From Cobetia crustatorum (GTDB taxonomy: Bacteria; Pseudomonadota; Gammaproteobacteria; Pseudomonadales; Halomonadaceae): 43,264 nucleotides of DNA. The stretch lies in assembly GCF_000591415.1 (NCBI RefSeq), contig NZ_JEMF01000023.1, positions 1 to 43,264 of the forward strand, written 5' to 3'. Made by a program: the position numbers and the translations under genes. This document shows positions 30,976 through 38,746 of the stretch, one piece after another; within the stretch, counting starts at the first letter, position 1, and each line of letters opens with the position of its first letter. The notes below the pieces were generated by a model, which was given only the letters and a program-made list of their open reading frames with translations, had not been told where the DNA came from and made no database searches.

Positions 30976-32145
30976 ATGGATCATTACACCACTCAATGGA
31001 ATTATCCCGCGGCCATCCGTACCGGCGTCGGTCGTATCGATGAGCTGGCTGAGGCCTGTCAGTCATTGGGCATGAAGGCGCCGCTGTTGATCACTGATCC
31101 CGGGCTTGCCGCGTTACCGATGGTGGAGGCTGCACTGACGAGCTGTCGCGCCGCTGGACTGCGCGTGGCGTGCTTCTCTGGCATCAAGGCCAACCCGAAC
31201 GGCGCCAACGTAAGCGACGGGTGTGATGCCTTTCGCGCCGGTGACCATGATGGTGTGATCGCCTTCGGGGGCGGCTCTGCGTTGGACGCCGCCAAGGCCG
31301 TCGCGCTGATGGCCAATCAGCGCAAGGACCTGTCGCTGTGGGCGCTGGAAGATGTCGGTGACAACTGGCGCAACGCAGACCCTGCCGGCATCGTGCCGGT
31401 GGTGGCGGTGCCCACGACGGCGGGCACGGGGTCTGAAGTTGGGCGCGCCTCCGTCATCACCGACAGCGAGGCCGAGGTCAAGCGCATCATCTTCCATCCC
31501 GGCATGGTGCCGCAGAGCGTGATTCTGGACCCGGCACTAACCGTGGGTTTGCCCGCGAGCGTGACGGCGGCCACTGGCATGGATGCGCTCTCGCACAACC
31601 TCGAAGCCTGGTGTTCTCCGCTCTATCATCCGATGGCTGAAGGCATTGCCGCGGAAGGCATTCGTCTGGTGCGTGACTTCCTGCCGCGCGCCGTCGCTGA
31701 TGGTCAGGATCTTGAAGCACGCCAGCAGATGTTGACGGCCTCGATGATGGGCGCGACTGCCTTCCAGCGTGGGTTGGGCGGCATGCATGCGCTGGCCCAT
31801 CCGCTGGGTGCGTTGTATGACGCGCATCACGGCATGCTCAATGCCATCCTGATGCCCTACGTCTTGCGCGCCAATGCCTCGGCGATCGGAGAGCAGTCGG
31901 TGCGTCTGACGCGTTATCTAGGCCTTGCTCAGCCGGGTACCTCGACGCTCATCGACTGGGTGCTGGACCTGCGTGAATCGCTGGGTATTCCGCATACCTT
32001 GAGTGCGCTGAACATCGATACCGCTCAGGCAGAACGCGTGGCGCGCATGGCCGCTGAAGACCCGTCCGGTGGCACCAATCCGATTCCTTATGGCGCAGCT
32101 GATTATCAGCGTATCTTCGTCGCCGCGGTGGAAGGGCGCTTGTAA
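30976..32145 (+). CDS. Iron-containing alcohol dehydrogenase of the gamma-glutamylamine cassette
   Basis: Group III (iron-dependent) NAD alcohol dehydrogenase (389 aa). The dinucleotide segment is GGGSALDAAK, followed by PTTAGTGSEVGRASVI. Metal ligands include H271 and H285 in the MHALAHPLGALYDAHHG segment, with the same spacing as in FucO-type enzymes. It starts 46 bases after the aldehyde dehydrogenase. An alcohol dehydrogenase is not needed for putrescine-type diamines, but it is needed if the glutamylated amine carries a hydroxyl group. This gene is therefore the main reason to favour an amino alcohol such as ethanolamine. Confidence 0.92.
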   Translation: MDHYTTQWNYPAAIRTGVGRIDELAEACQSLGMKAPLLITDPGLAALPMVEAALTSCRAAGLRVACFSGIKANPNGANVSDGCDAFRAGDHDGVIAFGGGSALDAAKAVALMANQRKDLSLWALEDVGDNWRNADPAGIVPVVAVPTTAGTGSEVGRASVITDSEAEVKRIIFHPGMVPQSVILDPALTVGLPASVTAATGMDALSHNLEAWCSPLYHPMAEGIAAEGIRLVRDFLPRAVADGQDLEARQQMLTASMMGATAFQRGLGGMHALAHPLGALYDAHHGMLNAILMPYVLRANASAIGEQSVRLTRYLGLAQPGTSTLIDWVLDLRESLGIPHTLSALNIDTAQAERVARMAAEDPSGGTNPIPYGAADYQRIFVAAVEGRL

Positions 32146-32190
32146 TGCGCGTTCCAGACCGTTGTCTGAATATCTGTCATGGAGGTGTCG

Positions 32191-32912
32191 ATGCATATTG
32201 GCTTGTTGCAATGCGATGACGTGAACCCGGTATTGATCGAGCGTCACGGCAACTATCCAGCCATGTTCGAGACGCTGCTCAAGCGAGTGGATCCGTCGAT
32301 TCGCCTCAGTGTGTGGCGTTGTCTGGAGGGTGAGTTGCCGGATGATGTTGCCGCCTGTGATGGCTGGCTGACCACCGGGTCGCAGTTCGGGGTCAATGAT
32401 GGCCTCGACTGGGTTGAGGGATTATGTGGATTCGTACGGCAGGTGCATGCGGCGCAGAGACCACTGGTGGGGATCTGCTTTGGACACCAGCTGATTGCCA
32501 AGGCGCTGGGCGGCCGCGTGGAGCAGCATGCGCGTGGCTGGGGGGTTGGCTTGTCGTTCAATCGCGTACGTGAGCAGCGCCCGTGGATGCAGCCGCCGCA
32601 GCCGGGTCTGGATCTGGTCGTCAGCCATCAGGATCAGGTGGCAGAGCTGCCCGAGGCGCCCAGGTACTCGCCGACAGCAGCTTCTGTGCCTATTACCTGC
32701 TGGAAGTCGGCAGTTGTCTGGGCGTGCAGGGGCATCCTGAATTCAGTCCCGGCTACTCACGTGATCTGATGCAGCTGCGCCGTGAGCGTATCGGTGAACA
32801 CCGCGTACGCGAGGGAGAAGCCTCGTTGAGTGTCGAGCCAGACAGCGTGGTGATGACGCATTGGCTGCTGGCTTTCATGCACTATTGGCTGGACAGAACT
32901 TCTAGCGCTTGA
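32191..32912 (+). pseudogene. Class I glutamine amidotransferase (probable gamma-glutamyl hydrolase), frameshifted near 32655
   Basis: Stand-alone class I amidotransferase domain (240 aa when repaired), resembling the GuaA glutaminase domain and functionally comparable to PuuD. The nucleophile is C96 in GICFGHQLIAKALGG. The other triad residues, H182 and E184 in GVQGHPEFSPGY, lie after the break. Restoring one G at 32655-32656 (ccgaggGcgcccag) joins VAELPE to GAQVLADSSFCAYYLLE. The start ATG 32191 follows GGAGGT at 32181-32186. As the last gene of the cassette it would hydrolyse the gamma-glutamyl bond and return glutamate. That function is inference from context. Confidence 0.86.
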
Positions 32913-32963
32913 TTCTGGGGCCAGAAACGGCTGGACGAGGTGTCTGACCTACTGACAGTCTCG

Positions 32964-33003
32964 ACGGTAAGCGGGATATTGCCTCGATTTACCGTGTTTT
33001 TTT
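32964..33003 (+). terminator. Terminator after the amidotransferase
   Basis: The arms acggtaa (32964-32970) and ttaccgt (32989-32995) flank an 18-base loop and are followed by a run of seven T at 32997-33003. It lies about 50 bases after the cassette's last stop. The stem is short but the T run is good. Confidence 0.5.
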
Positions 33004-33067
33004 ACGCAGTTTCTTGTACGACTTCTACATGTTCGTTCGCCTCAGCCGCTATACTGTGAGGCCTGAG

Positions 33068-33111
33068 ACGCAAGACGCCATCTCGCGGAACAGCGAGGTG
33101 GCGTCTTGCGT
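33068..33111 (+). terminator. Long 19-bp hairpin upstream of iorA
   Basis: Arms 33068-33086 and 33093-33111 pair fully with one U-G wobble around a ggaaca loop. There is no U-tract. It may be a second terminator for the upstream cassette or a structured leader of iorA; the sequence does not decide. Confidence 0.5.
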
Positions 33112-33213
33112 TGAGTATTCTGCTCGGCAGGCACCACACTGTTGCCTGTCACGCATCCCTACCGGCAGTCGAGGGTCTGTAGAATCCTGCTGCCGAAGGT
33201 GTTGCCTGAATGA

Positions 33214-33324
33214 ATGGACATGCTGTGCGTTGTCGGTTTCCTGACACCGGATGCTCAGCAGCTCGATAGTCTCGATACGCGCTTTGATGCCTGCATGCTC
33301 GCTGATGCCATGATCGAGATATGA
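33214..33324 (+). CDS. Possible 36-aa small protein (low confidence)
   Basis: An ATG-started frame of 36 codons in the gap before iorA. It encodes a peptide beginning MDMLCVVGFLTPDAQQL and ending ADAMIEI. The codons look like those of the neighbouring genes (ctg, gtc, ccg, cag). It has no clear ribosome site: an AAGG lies about 15 bases upstream. It could be chance. No family was recognised. Confidence 0.15.
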   Translation: MDMLCVVGFLTPDAQQLDSLDTRFDACMLADAMIEI

Positions 33325-33435
33325 CCGTTTTGCTTCCCATGTCTGCCCGGGTACATCTCTGACTGCGAAAAGTCGCGCGGACGATGTGGCTGCCTGATTT
33401 CACGTTTTTGTTTCATGCTCCTGAGGAGAAGCCCC

Positions 33436-34032
33436 TTGGCCAACTTCACTCTGAACGGCAAGTCCGTCAGTCTCGAGGTCGATCCGCAAACCCCTTTGCT
33501 GTGGGTGCTGCGCGAGCATCTCGGCCTGACCGGTACCAAGTTCGGTTGCGGCATCGCCCAGTGTGGCGCCTGTACCGTCCACCTGAACGGCACGGCAGCA
33601 CGTACCTGTGTATTGCCAGTGCTGGCGGCCGAAGGCGGTGACATCGTCACCATCGAGGGGCTGGCCGAGAATGATGATCACCCGCTGCAACAGGCCTGGG
33701 TCGAAGAGCAGGTGCCGCAGTGCGGTTACTGCCAATCGGGCCAGATCATGCAGGCGGCCAATTTCCTCAAGCACACCCCGAACCCGACTGACGAGCAGAT
33801 CACTGCCGCCATGGCCGGTAACCTCTGCCGCTGCATGGCTTACGTACGCATTCATCGTGCCGTGAAGCGTGCAGCTGACATGGTGGGCCAGCAGGCAGAG
33901 GCGACTGCTCAGATGAGTGGTCAGCAGACTGAAGCCAGCGCCGCGACTGCCGGTGTCGGCAGTTTTGATCCAGGTGCTGGTGTTTCTGTCGCTCGCACCG
34001 CCACCGAGGAGTCTTCTCATGGCAAGGTTTGA
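33436..34032 (+). CDS. iorA: IorA-type [2Fe-2S] subunit of a molybdenum hydroxylase
   Basis: Small iron-sulfur subunit (198 aa) that passes electrons from the molybdenum site of its partner. The plant-type [2Fe-2S] domain has C38, C43, C46 and C58. The second, four-helix cluster domain has C96, C99, C131 and C133 (C-x2-C-x31-C-x-C). The start is TTG at 33436, chosen because GAGGAG at 33423-33428 lies seven bases upstream and MANFTLNG matches the family. After about residue 150 there is a tail of nearly 50 residues rich in Gln, Ala and Thr that is longer than usual for the family. It overlaps iorB by 14 bases. Confidence 0.9.
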   Translation: MANFTLNGKSVSLEVDPQTPLLWVLREHLGLTGTKFGCGIAQCGACTVHLNGTAARTCVLPVLAAEGGDIVTIEGLAENDDHPLQQAWVEEQVPQCGYCQSGQIMQAANFLKHTPNPTDEQITAAMAGNLCRCMAYVRIHRAVKRAADMVGQQAEATAQMSGQQTEASAATAGVGSFDPGAGVSVARTATEESSHGKV

Positions 34033-36385
34033 AGATCATCTGGCAGCCCAGCAGCGTGCCAACACTGACGAAAAGAGCGGCATTTCTCGCCGTGGTTTTC
34101 TGATCGGTAGCGTGGCGGGGTCTGCCATGCTTGCCTTTGGTGTGTCAGGCGCATCGTTGGCCGCCGCGACCAGCAACAAGGCGTCGGCAAGCGAGACGCT
34201 TTCCGACGGCGCCTTCGAGCCGACCATGTGGTATGCCATCGGCACTGACGGCACCATCACCATCCATATCACCAAGGCCGAGATGGGCCAGCACGTCGCC
34301 ACCAGCCTGGCGCGTCTGGTGATCGAGGAACTCGAGGCCGATCTGGCCTCCGTCGAGATCGTCTACGTCGACAGCGATCCCAAGTGGGGCTACATGATCA
34401 CCGGCGGCAGCTGGTCGGTGAATCACAGCTACCAGCCGCTGTCGCAGGCGGGGGCTGCCGGGCGTATCGCGTTGATCGAAGCGGGCGCCAGACAGATGGG
34501 CGTGTCCGTCGAGAGCTGCAAGGCGCGTCAGGGACGCGTCATCAGCGGTGAGCAGTCGCTGGGCTATGGCGAGATCGTCGCCGCGGGCCTTGAGCGCAGC
34601 TTCACGGAAGATGAGCTTGCGGCCATCGAGCTCAAGCCGGCCTCCGAGCGCCGCGTGCTCGGCACCAAGGGCAATGCGCTGGATGTGCCGCCCAAGACCA
34701 ATGGTCAGGCGGTCTACGGCATCGATTACACCCTGCCTGCCGAGGTGGAAGCCCGTGTCGGCAAGACGCTGCATGCGCGCCCGGTGCTGCCGCCGAGTCG
34801 CTTCGGCTGCAAGGTCACGGCCGTGGATGACAGCGAGGCCAGCAAGGTCATCGGCTACCGCCAGACCATCGAGCTCAAGGATCCGTCCGGCATGTGTCAG
34901 GGGTGGTTGGCGGTCATCGCCGACAACTTCTCGGCGGCCATGCGTGCCACCGACCTGCTCAAGGTGGAATGGAGCAAGGGCGACAGCTATCACATCGATG
35001 AGGCAGCAATCCAGGCAGAAGGCCAGCGACTGGTCAGCACCCCGAGTCGTGACAATGGCTCGCTGATGGTGGATCAGGGTGACCCTTCCGCGCTGATCGA
35101 AGGTGCGGCGACCACGGTGGAGTCCACCTTCACCACCTCAAGCGTCCTGCACTTCACTCTGGAGCCGGCCAATGCACTGGCCTATGAGGAGGAGGGGCAG
35201 TGGCATGTCCACTGCGGCAACCAGCAGCAGTCATTGCTGATTCCCCTCGTCGCCAAGGCGCTGGAAGTCGAGGATGGCAAGATCACTCACCACCAGCTGT
35301 ATCTGGGCGGTGGCTTCGGTCGTCGTCTCCACGGTGACTACGCCGTGCCGGCGGCACTGGCGGCCAAGGCGCTGGGGCGTCCGGTCAAGATGATCTTCAC
35401 GCGCCCGGACGATAGCCGTTTCGATTGCGTGCGCTCGCCCTCAGTGCAGCGTGTGCGTTCCGGTCTGGATGCCGATGGCCGTGTCGTGGCCTCCGAGCAC
35501 GCTGCTGCGGCAGGCTGGCCGACTGCCGCGTTGATGCCGAGCTTCCTCGCCGAAGCCGTGGAAGGCGGTGGCAAGCTGGATTCCTTCTCCATCAGTGGCG
35601 CGGATCACTGGTACAACGTGGGCACCCAGCGTGTCTGGGCGCAGCAGAACAAGACCGCTCATGAGGCCTTCGTGCCGGGGTATCTGCGCTCCGTCGCACC
35701 AGGCTGGACGCTATGGGCGGTCGAGCAGCACATCGATGAGCTGGCACTGGCGGCCAAGCAGGATCCCGCTGAATTCCGCCTCTCGCTGCTGGACGCCGAA
35801 GGCCGCAACGCAGGCAAGTCGCCGGTCAGCACGGGCGGTGCCGAGCGTCTGCGCACTGTTCTCAAGCGCGTGATGGAAAAATCAGGCTGGAGCGAGCGTG
35901 ACAGCCTACCGGAAGATACCGGCATGGGCGTGGCGCTGAGCTTCGGTCAGGAACGCAGCATGCCGACCTGGGTCGCTTGCGTGGCACGGGTCAAGGTCGA
36001 TCGCGCCACTGGCGAGGTCAAGATCGAGAAGCTGACCAGTGTCGTCGATGCCGGTACGCTGGCGCATCCTGATGGCGCCATGGCACAGCTGGAAGGCTCG
36101 CTGTTGTGGGGCGTTTCGATGGCGTTGCATGAAGGCACCGAATATCGTGATGGCGGCCCCGTGGCCCAGAATCTGGGTGCCTACCAGCCGTTGCGCATGC
36201 ACCAGGTGCCGAAGATGGATCTTGAATTCATCGACAGCACCGAGATGCCGGTCGGTCTCGGTGAGCCGGGCACCACCGTGGTGGCACCGGCACTCGCCAA
36301 TGCCATCCAGCATGCGGTTGGCGTACGTCTGCGTGATCTTCCGATGCGGCCTGCCAAGTTGAAGGCGGCGCTTACTGAGATCTAA
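34019..36385 (+). CDS. iorB: IorB-type molybdopterin subunit of a Tat-exported aldehyde/N-heterocycle oxidoreductase
   Basis: Large catalytic subunit (788 aa) of the xanthine oxidase family, binding molybdenum cytosine dinucleotide. A Tat signal is clear: SRRGFLIG with R24-R25 followed by a hydrophobic stretch, so it is exported folded. Cofactor segments include GGGFGRRL and the C-terminal GLGEPGTTVVAPALANA, whose E749 is the expected catalytic glutamate. The start ATG 34019 has GAGGAG seven bases upstream; an in-frame ATG at 33917 lies inside iorA and is rejected. Homologues oxidise isoquinoline or aldehydes. The substrate here is unknown, and aldehydes are as likely as heterocycles. Confidence 0.91.
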   Translation: MARFEDHLAAQQRANTDEKSGISRRGFLIGSVAGSAMLAFGVSGASLAAATSNKASASETLSDGAFEPTMWYAIGTDGTITIHITKAEMGQHVATSLARLVIEELEADLASVEIVYVDSDPKWGYMITGGSWSVNHSYQPLSQAGAAGRIALIEAGARQMGVSVESCKARQGRVISGEQSLGYGEIVAAGLERSFTEDELAAIELKPASERRVLGTKGNALDVPPKTNGQAVYGIDYTLPAEVEARVGKTLHARPVLPPSRFGCKVTAVDDSEASKVIGYRQTIELKDPSGMCQGWLAVIADNFSAAMRATDLLKVEWSKGDSYHIDEAAIQAEGQRLVSTPSRDNGSLMVDQGDPSALIEGAATTVESTFTTSSVLHFTLEPANALAYEEEGQWHVHCGNQQQSLLIPLVAKALEVEDGKITHHQLYLGGGFGRRLHGDYAVPAALAAKALGRPVKMIFTRPDDSRFDCVRSPSVQRVRSGLDADGRVVASEHAAAAGWPTAALMPSFLAEAVEGGGKLDSFSISGADHWYNVGTQRVWAQQNKTAHEAFVPGYLRSVAPGWTLWAVEQHIDELALAAKQDPAEFRLSLLDAEGRNAGKSPVSTGGAERLRTVLKRVMEKSGWSERDSLPEDTGMGVALSFGQERSMPTWVACVARVKVDRATGEVKIEKLTSVVDAGTLAHPDGAMAQLEGSLLWGVSMALHEGTEYRDGGPVAQNLGAYQPLRMHQVPKMDLEFIDSTEMPVGLGEPGTTVVAPALANAIQHAVGVRLRDLPMRPAKLKAALTEI

Positions 36386-36410
36386 TCGCGTCTGATGCCC
36401 ACAATGGCAT

Positions 36411-36447
36411 AGCCCGCCACTCCGAGACACTTGGGCTGGCGGGTTTT
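36411..36447 (+). terminator. Terminator after iorB
   Basis: The arms cccgcca (36413-36419) and tggcggg (36437-36443) close a 17-base loop that also contains gggct, which could pair with agccc. It is followed by ttttctgtctttt. It separates iorAB from xdhC. Confidence 0.6.
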
Positions 36448-36491
36448 CTGTCTTTTGAGACGGGGTATTCTTCTGATATGAGAGATTCCCG

Positions 36492-37517
36492 ATGCAACAT
36501 CTTGATCTTGAAGTGATCTGTCAGGCGATTGACTGGTTGGAAAAGCCTGTTTCAGGCGCTTTCGATGAGCCAGTCTGGTTGTGCACGGTACTCTCGACGT
36601 TTGGTTCTTCGCCACGTGAGCCGGGGGCTTGGCTCGTGGCGCGAAGTGACGGTCTACACCGTGGTTCGTTGTCCGGTGGCTGTGTCGAGGACGACTTTCT
36701 GGTGCGTCTCATGGCCGGTGAATTCACCACGGCAGCGCAAGTCATCCGCTATGGCGAGGGTGGTCATCAGGGGGCGGGTATCGAGCTGCCGTGTGGTGGG
36801 CTACTGGAGGTGCTGATCGAGCGCTTCACGTCATGTGACGAAGACATCATGCATCTCAAAGCGCTGCGTGCAGCACTTGAAGGTCGCTCGCCGCGCCTGC
36901 GCCATATCACGCTGGGTGAAGCGTCGCGACGCGTGCTGGAAGAGGATAGCGGGCTGGGTGAGCGGGTAGAGCGTCAGACCGACAGTGATGGCAAGACGAC
37001 GGGCTATCAGCTACGCGTCGGGCCGGTGGCGCGTCTCTTGCTGGCGGGTCTGTCGCCAGTGGCGGAAGCCTGTGCCGCCTTTGCCGTCAGCCTCGGTTTC
37101 GAGGTCATCATCTGCGAGCCGCGTGAGGAAATGCTGGCGAGCTGGGATGCACGCAACACGCCGATTGCCGGTGTCACTCTGCGCCGCGAGCTACCCTCGC
37201 GCTTCATTGCGGCGGGGGGCTGCCATGCCGCGACAGCAGTGGTGGCATTGACGCATGATCCGCGTATCGATGATCTGGCGATGATCGAGGCGGTACGCCA
37301 GCCAGCCTTCTACATTGGCGTGATGGGCTCGCAGCGTACCTCGCAGGCACGTGCGGGACGCCTGTCGCGCAGTGGCGGACTCAGCGATGAAGAGATCGGT
37401 CGTATCGTGATGCCAATCGGACTTAACCTGGGGAGCAAGACACCGGCCGAGATCGCGCTGGCGGTGATGGCCGATATCGTGCGCATACGCCGTGGCCGTG
37501 AGCGTCACGCGCTGTGA
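36492..37517 (+). CDS. xdhC: XdhC/CoxI-family molybdenum cofactor insertion and sulfuration factor
   Basis: A 341-aa maturation factor that binds the molybdenum cofactor, supports its sulfuration and inserts it into xanthine-oxidase-family enzymes. The N-terminal XdhC-CoxI domain includes STFGSSPREPGAWLVA and GSLSGGCVEDD. The C-terminal Rossmann-like domain runs from about residue 175 (ARLLLAGLSPVAEACAAFAV) to GLNLGSKTPAEIALAVMADI. It lies 106 bases after iorB and overlaps the next gene by 4 bases. Its presence supports IorB needing a sulfurated dinucleotide cofactor. Confidence 0.92.
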   Translation: MQHLDLEVICQAIDWLEKPVSGAFDEPVWLCTVLSTFGSSPREPGAWLVARSDGLHRGSLSGGCVEDDFLVRLMAGEFTTAAQVIRYGEGGHQGAGIELPCGGLLEVLIERFTSCDEDIMHLKALRAALEGRSPRLRHITLGEASRRVLEEDSGLGERVERQTDSDGKTTGYQLRVGPVARLLLAGLSPVAEACAAFAVSLGFEVIICEPREEMLASWDARNTPIAGVTLRRELPSRFIAAGGCHAATAVVALTHDPRIDDLAMIEAVRQPAFYIGVMGSQRTSQARAGRLSRSGGLSDEEIGRIVMPIGLNLGSKTPAEIALAVMADIVRIRRGRERHAL

Positions 37518-38155
37518 GTGATGCACGAGAGACTCAGGCGACAGCGCTGATTCTAGTGATGGCGGCCGGTCAGAGCCGGCGTTTCGGCAGTGACAAGCGC
37601 CTCGCGCGCTTGCCGCGTGGCTCGGACTCAAGCGATACGAGCCTGCTCGCGGCGACGCTGGCGCGCGTCATGTCTCTCGAGATGCCGTGGCGATTGGTAC
37701 TGCGCGAAGACGATGATGTGAAGGCATTGTTGGGAGAGCGCTTTGCCCGTACTCATGGGTCGAGCATCTGGCGTGCGCCACATGCTGCACTGGGATTGGG
37801 CGCAAGTTTGGGAGATGCCTTTCGGCAGTTGGCAGAAAATGACTCACTGGAGCATATACAATCGGCAACGGTATGGCTGGCGGATATGCCGGCGGTGGCG
37901 GTAACGACGGTACAGACATTGCGGGCTCACGCGAGTGAAGAGTGCATCGTGCGACCGGTATTTGAGGGTGCTCCTGGCCATCCGGTAGTGTTCGGGCGGC
38001 GCTTCTGGCCTGAACTGGCCATGCTTGAATGTGGAGATGGGGCGCGAGAGGTGATTGCCTGTCACCGTGACTGCCTGCATGAGGTGGCTGTCTGTGATGC
38101 CGGCATTCATCGTGACGTCGATACGCCCGCAATGCTGGCGGGGCTTTACGAATAG
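37514..38155 (+). CDS. mocA: MocA/MobA-like molybdenum cofactor nucleotidyltransferase
   Basis: A 213-aa NTP-transferase fold enzyme. The nucleotide-binding signature is VMAAGQSRRFGSDKRLARL near residue 14. Later segments include WLADMPAV (metal-binding D) and GAPGHPVVFGRRFW. This pattern fits MocA-type cytidylyltransferases, which make molybdopterin cytosine dinucleotide for xanthine-oxidase-family enzymes such as IorAB; MobA-type guanylyltransferase is less likely given the neighbours. The GTG start at 37514 overlaps the xdhC stop (GTGA), so the two are coupled. Confidence 0.87.
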   Translation: MSDARETQATALILVMAAGQSRRFGSDKRLARLPRGSDSSDTSLLAATLARVMSLEMPWRLVLREDDDVKALLGERFARTHGSSIWRAPHAALGLGASLGDAFRQLAENDSLEHIQSATVWLADMPAVAVTTVQTLRAHASEECIVRPVFEGAPGHPVVFGRRFWPELAMLECGDGAREVIACHRDCLHEVAVCDAGIHRDVDTPAMLAGLYE

Positions 38156-38207
38156 CGACCGCACGCATGTCTTCAATGTGAGTGCCTTGATGCGAGCACT
38201 CTCAACA

Positions 38208-38245
38208 AAAAATGCCCTGTCACTTCATCGTGACAGGGCATTTTT
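38208..38245. terminator. Bidirectional terminator after mocA
   Basis: A perfect 16-bp stem (aaaaatgccctgtcac with gtgacagggcattttt) around a ttcatc loop, with A and T runs at its two ends. It can stop transcripts from mocA and from the convergent gene at 38287-38697. Confidence 0.9.
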
Positions 38246-38286
38246 CGTCTAGCGTCGAACATGGCGAGTCATCAGCGACAGATGAC

Positions 38287-38697
38287 CTATATCGTGCGCA
38301 CATCCAGCAACTGGATACGTTGAATGCGTGGTTCGCCCCAGCTCAGGTCGAGCACCCATTCGGCATCGAAGTGCGTGTGCAACAGGCTGCCATCACGCAG
38401 TACGGCACGATGCTCACCGCCCATGCGTAGCGTCGCGCAGTTCAGACTATCGCGCTGCGCTCGCACCCATCCCAGGCCGTGACTGTTGACCAGCAGGTCG
38501 CCACGACGCTGTTCCCAGTTGGCCAGGAAGTCGCTGCTGGACAGTGATTCGTCCAGCAGCTGAATGCAGGCGTCATCACTGAGTAGTTCAGCCAGTTCCA
38601 CGGAGGGCGCCAGGCGATTGAGCAGGGAGAACCAGCGATGAGCGAAGTTCTCAAGTTCAGCCTCAAGGGCCAGATCGTTGAAGGCATCGGCGTACAT
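38287..38697 (-). CDS. Hypothetical protein, possibly NTF2/SnoaL-like
   Basis: A 136-aa soluble protein with no signal peptide. An N-terminal helical half (ENFAHRWFSLLNRLAPSVELAELL) is followed by a beta-rich half that includes HTHFDAEWVLDLSWGEPRIQRI. This layout is reminiscent of the NTF2/SnoaL cone fold, but no residue pattern confirms it and the function is unknown. GGGAGCAGG lies just before the ATG. It sits downstream of the RND operon on the same strand, separated by a hairpin, and is convergent with mocA. Confidence 0.65.
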   Translation of the reverse strand: MYADAFNDLALEAELENFAHRWFSLLNRLAPSVELAELLSDDACIQLLDESLSSSDFLANWEQRRGDLLVNSHGLGWVRAQRDSLNCATLRMGGEHRAVLRDGSLLHTHFDAEWVLDLSWGEPRIQRIQLLDVRTI

Positions 38698-38746
38698 GGC
38701 ACCTGCTCCCGAGTGTTGGGGAAAGAATGATTGGCATTATGCCGAG

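Larger units (their letters stand above)
32913..33435. other. Gene-poor region between the amidotransferase and iorA
   Basis: These 523 bases hold two hairpins (near 32964-33003 and 33068-33111), a possible 36-codon open frame at 33214-33324 and the iorA ribosome site. A TATACT at 33050-33055 could be a -10 box but has no good -35. Longer open frames pass through the hairpin and look spurious. Confidence 0.5.

Noticed and set aside
33014-33244. 76-codon open frame before iorA
   Set aside because: It runs through the 19-bp hairpin, is Cys/Arg-rich in an unnatural way and lacks a ribosome site.
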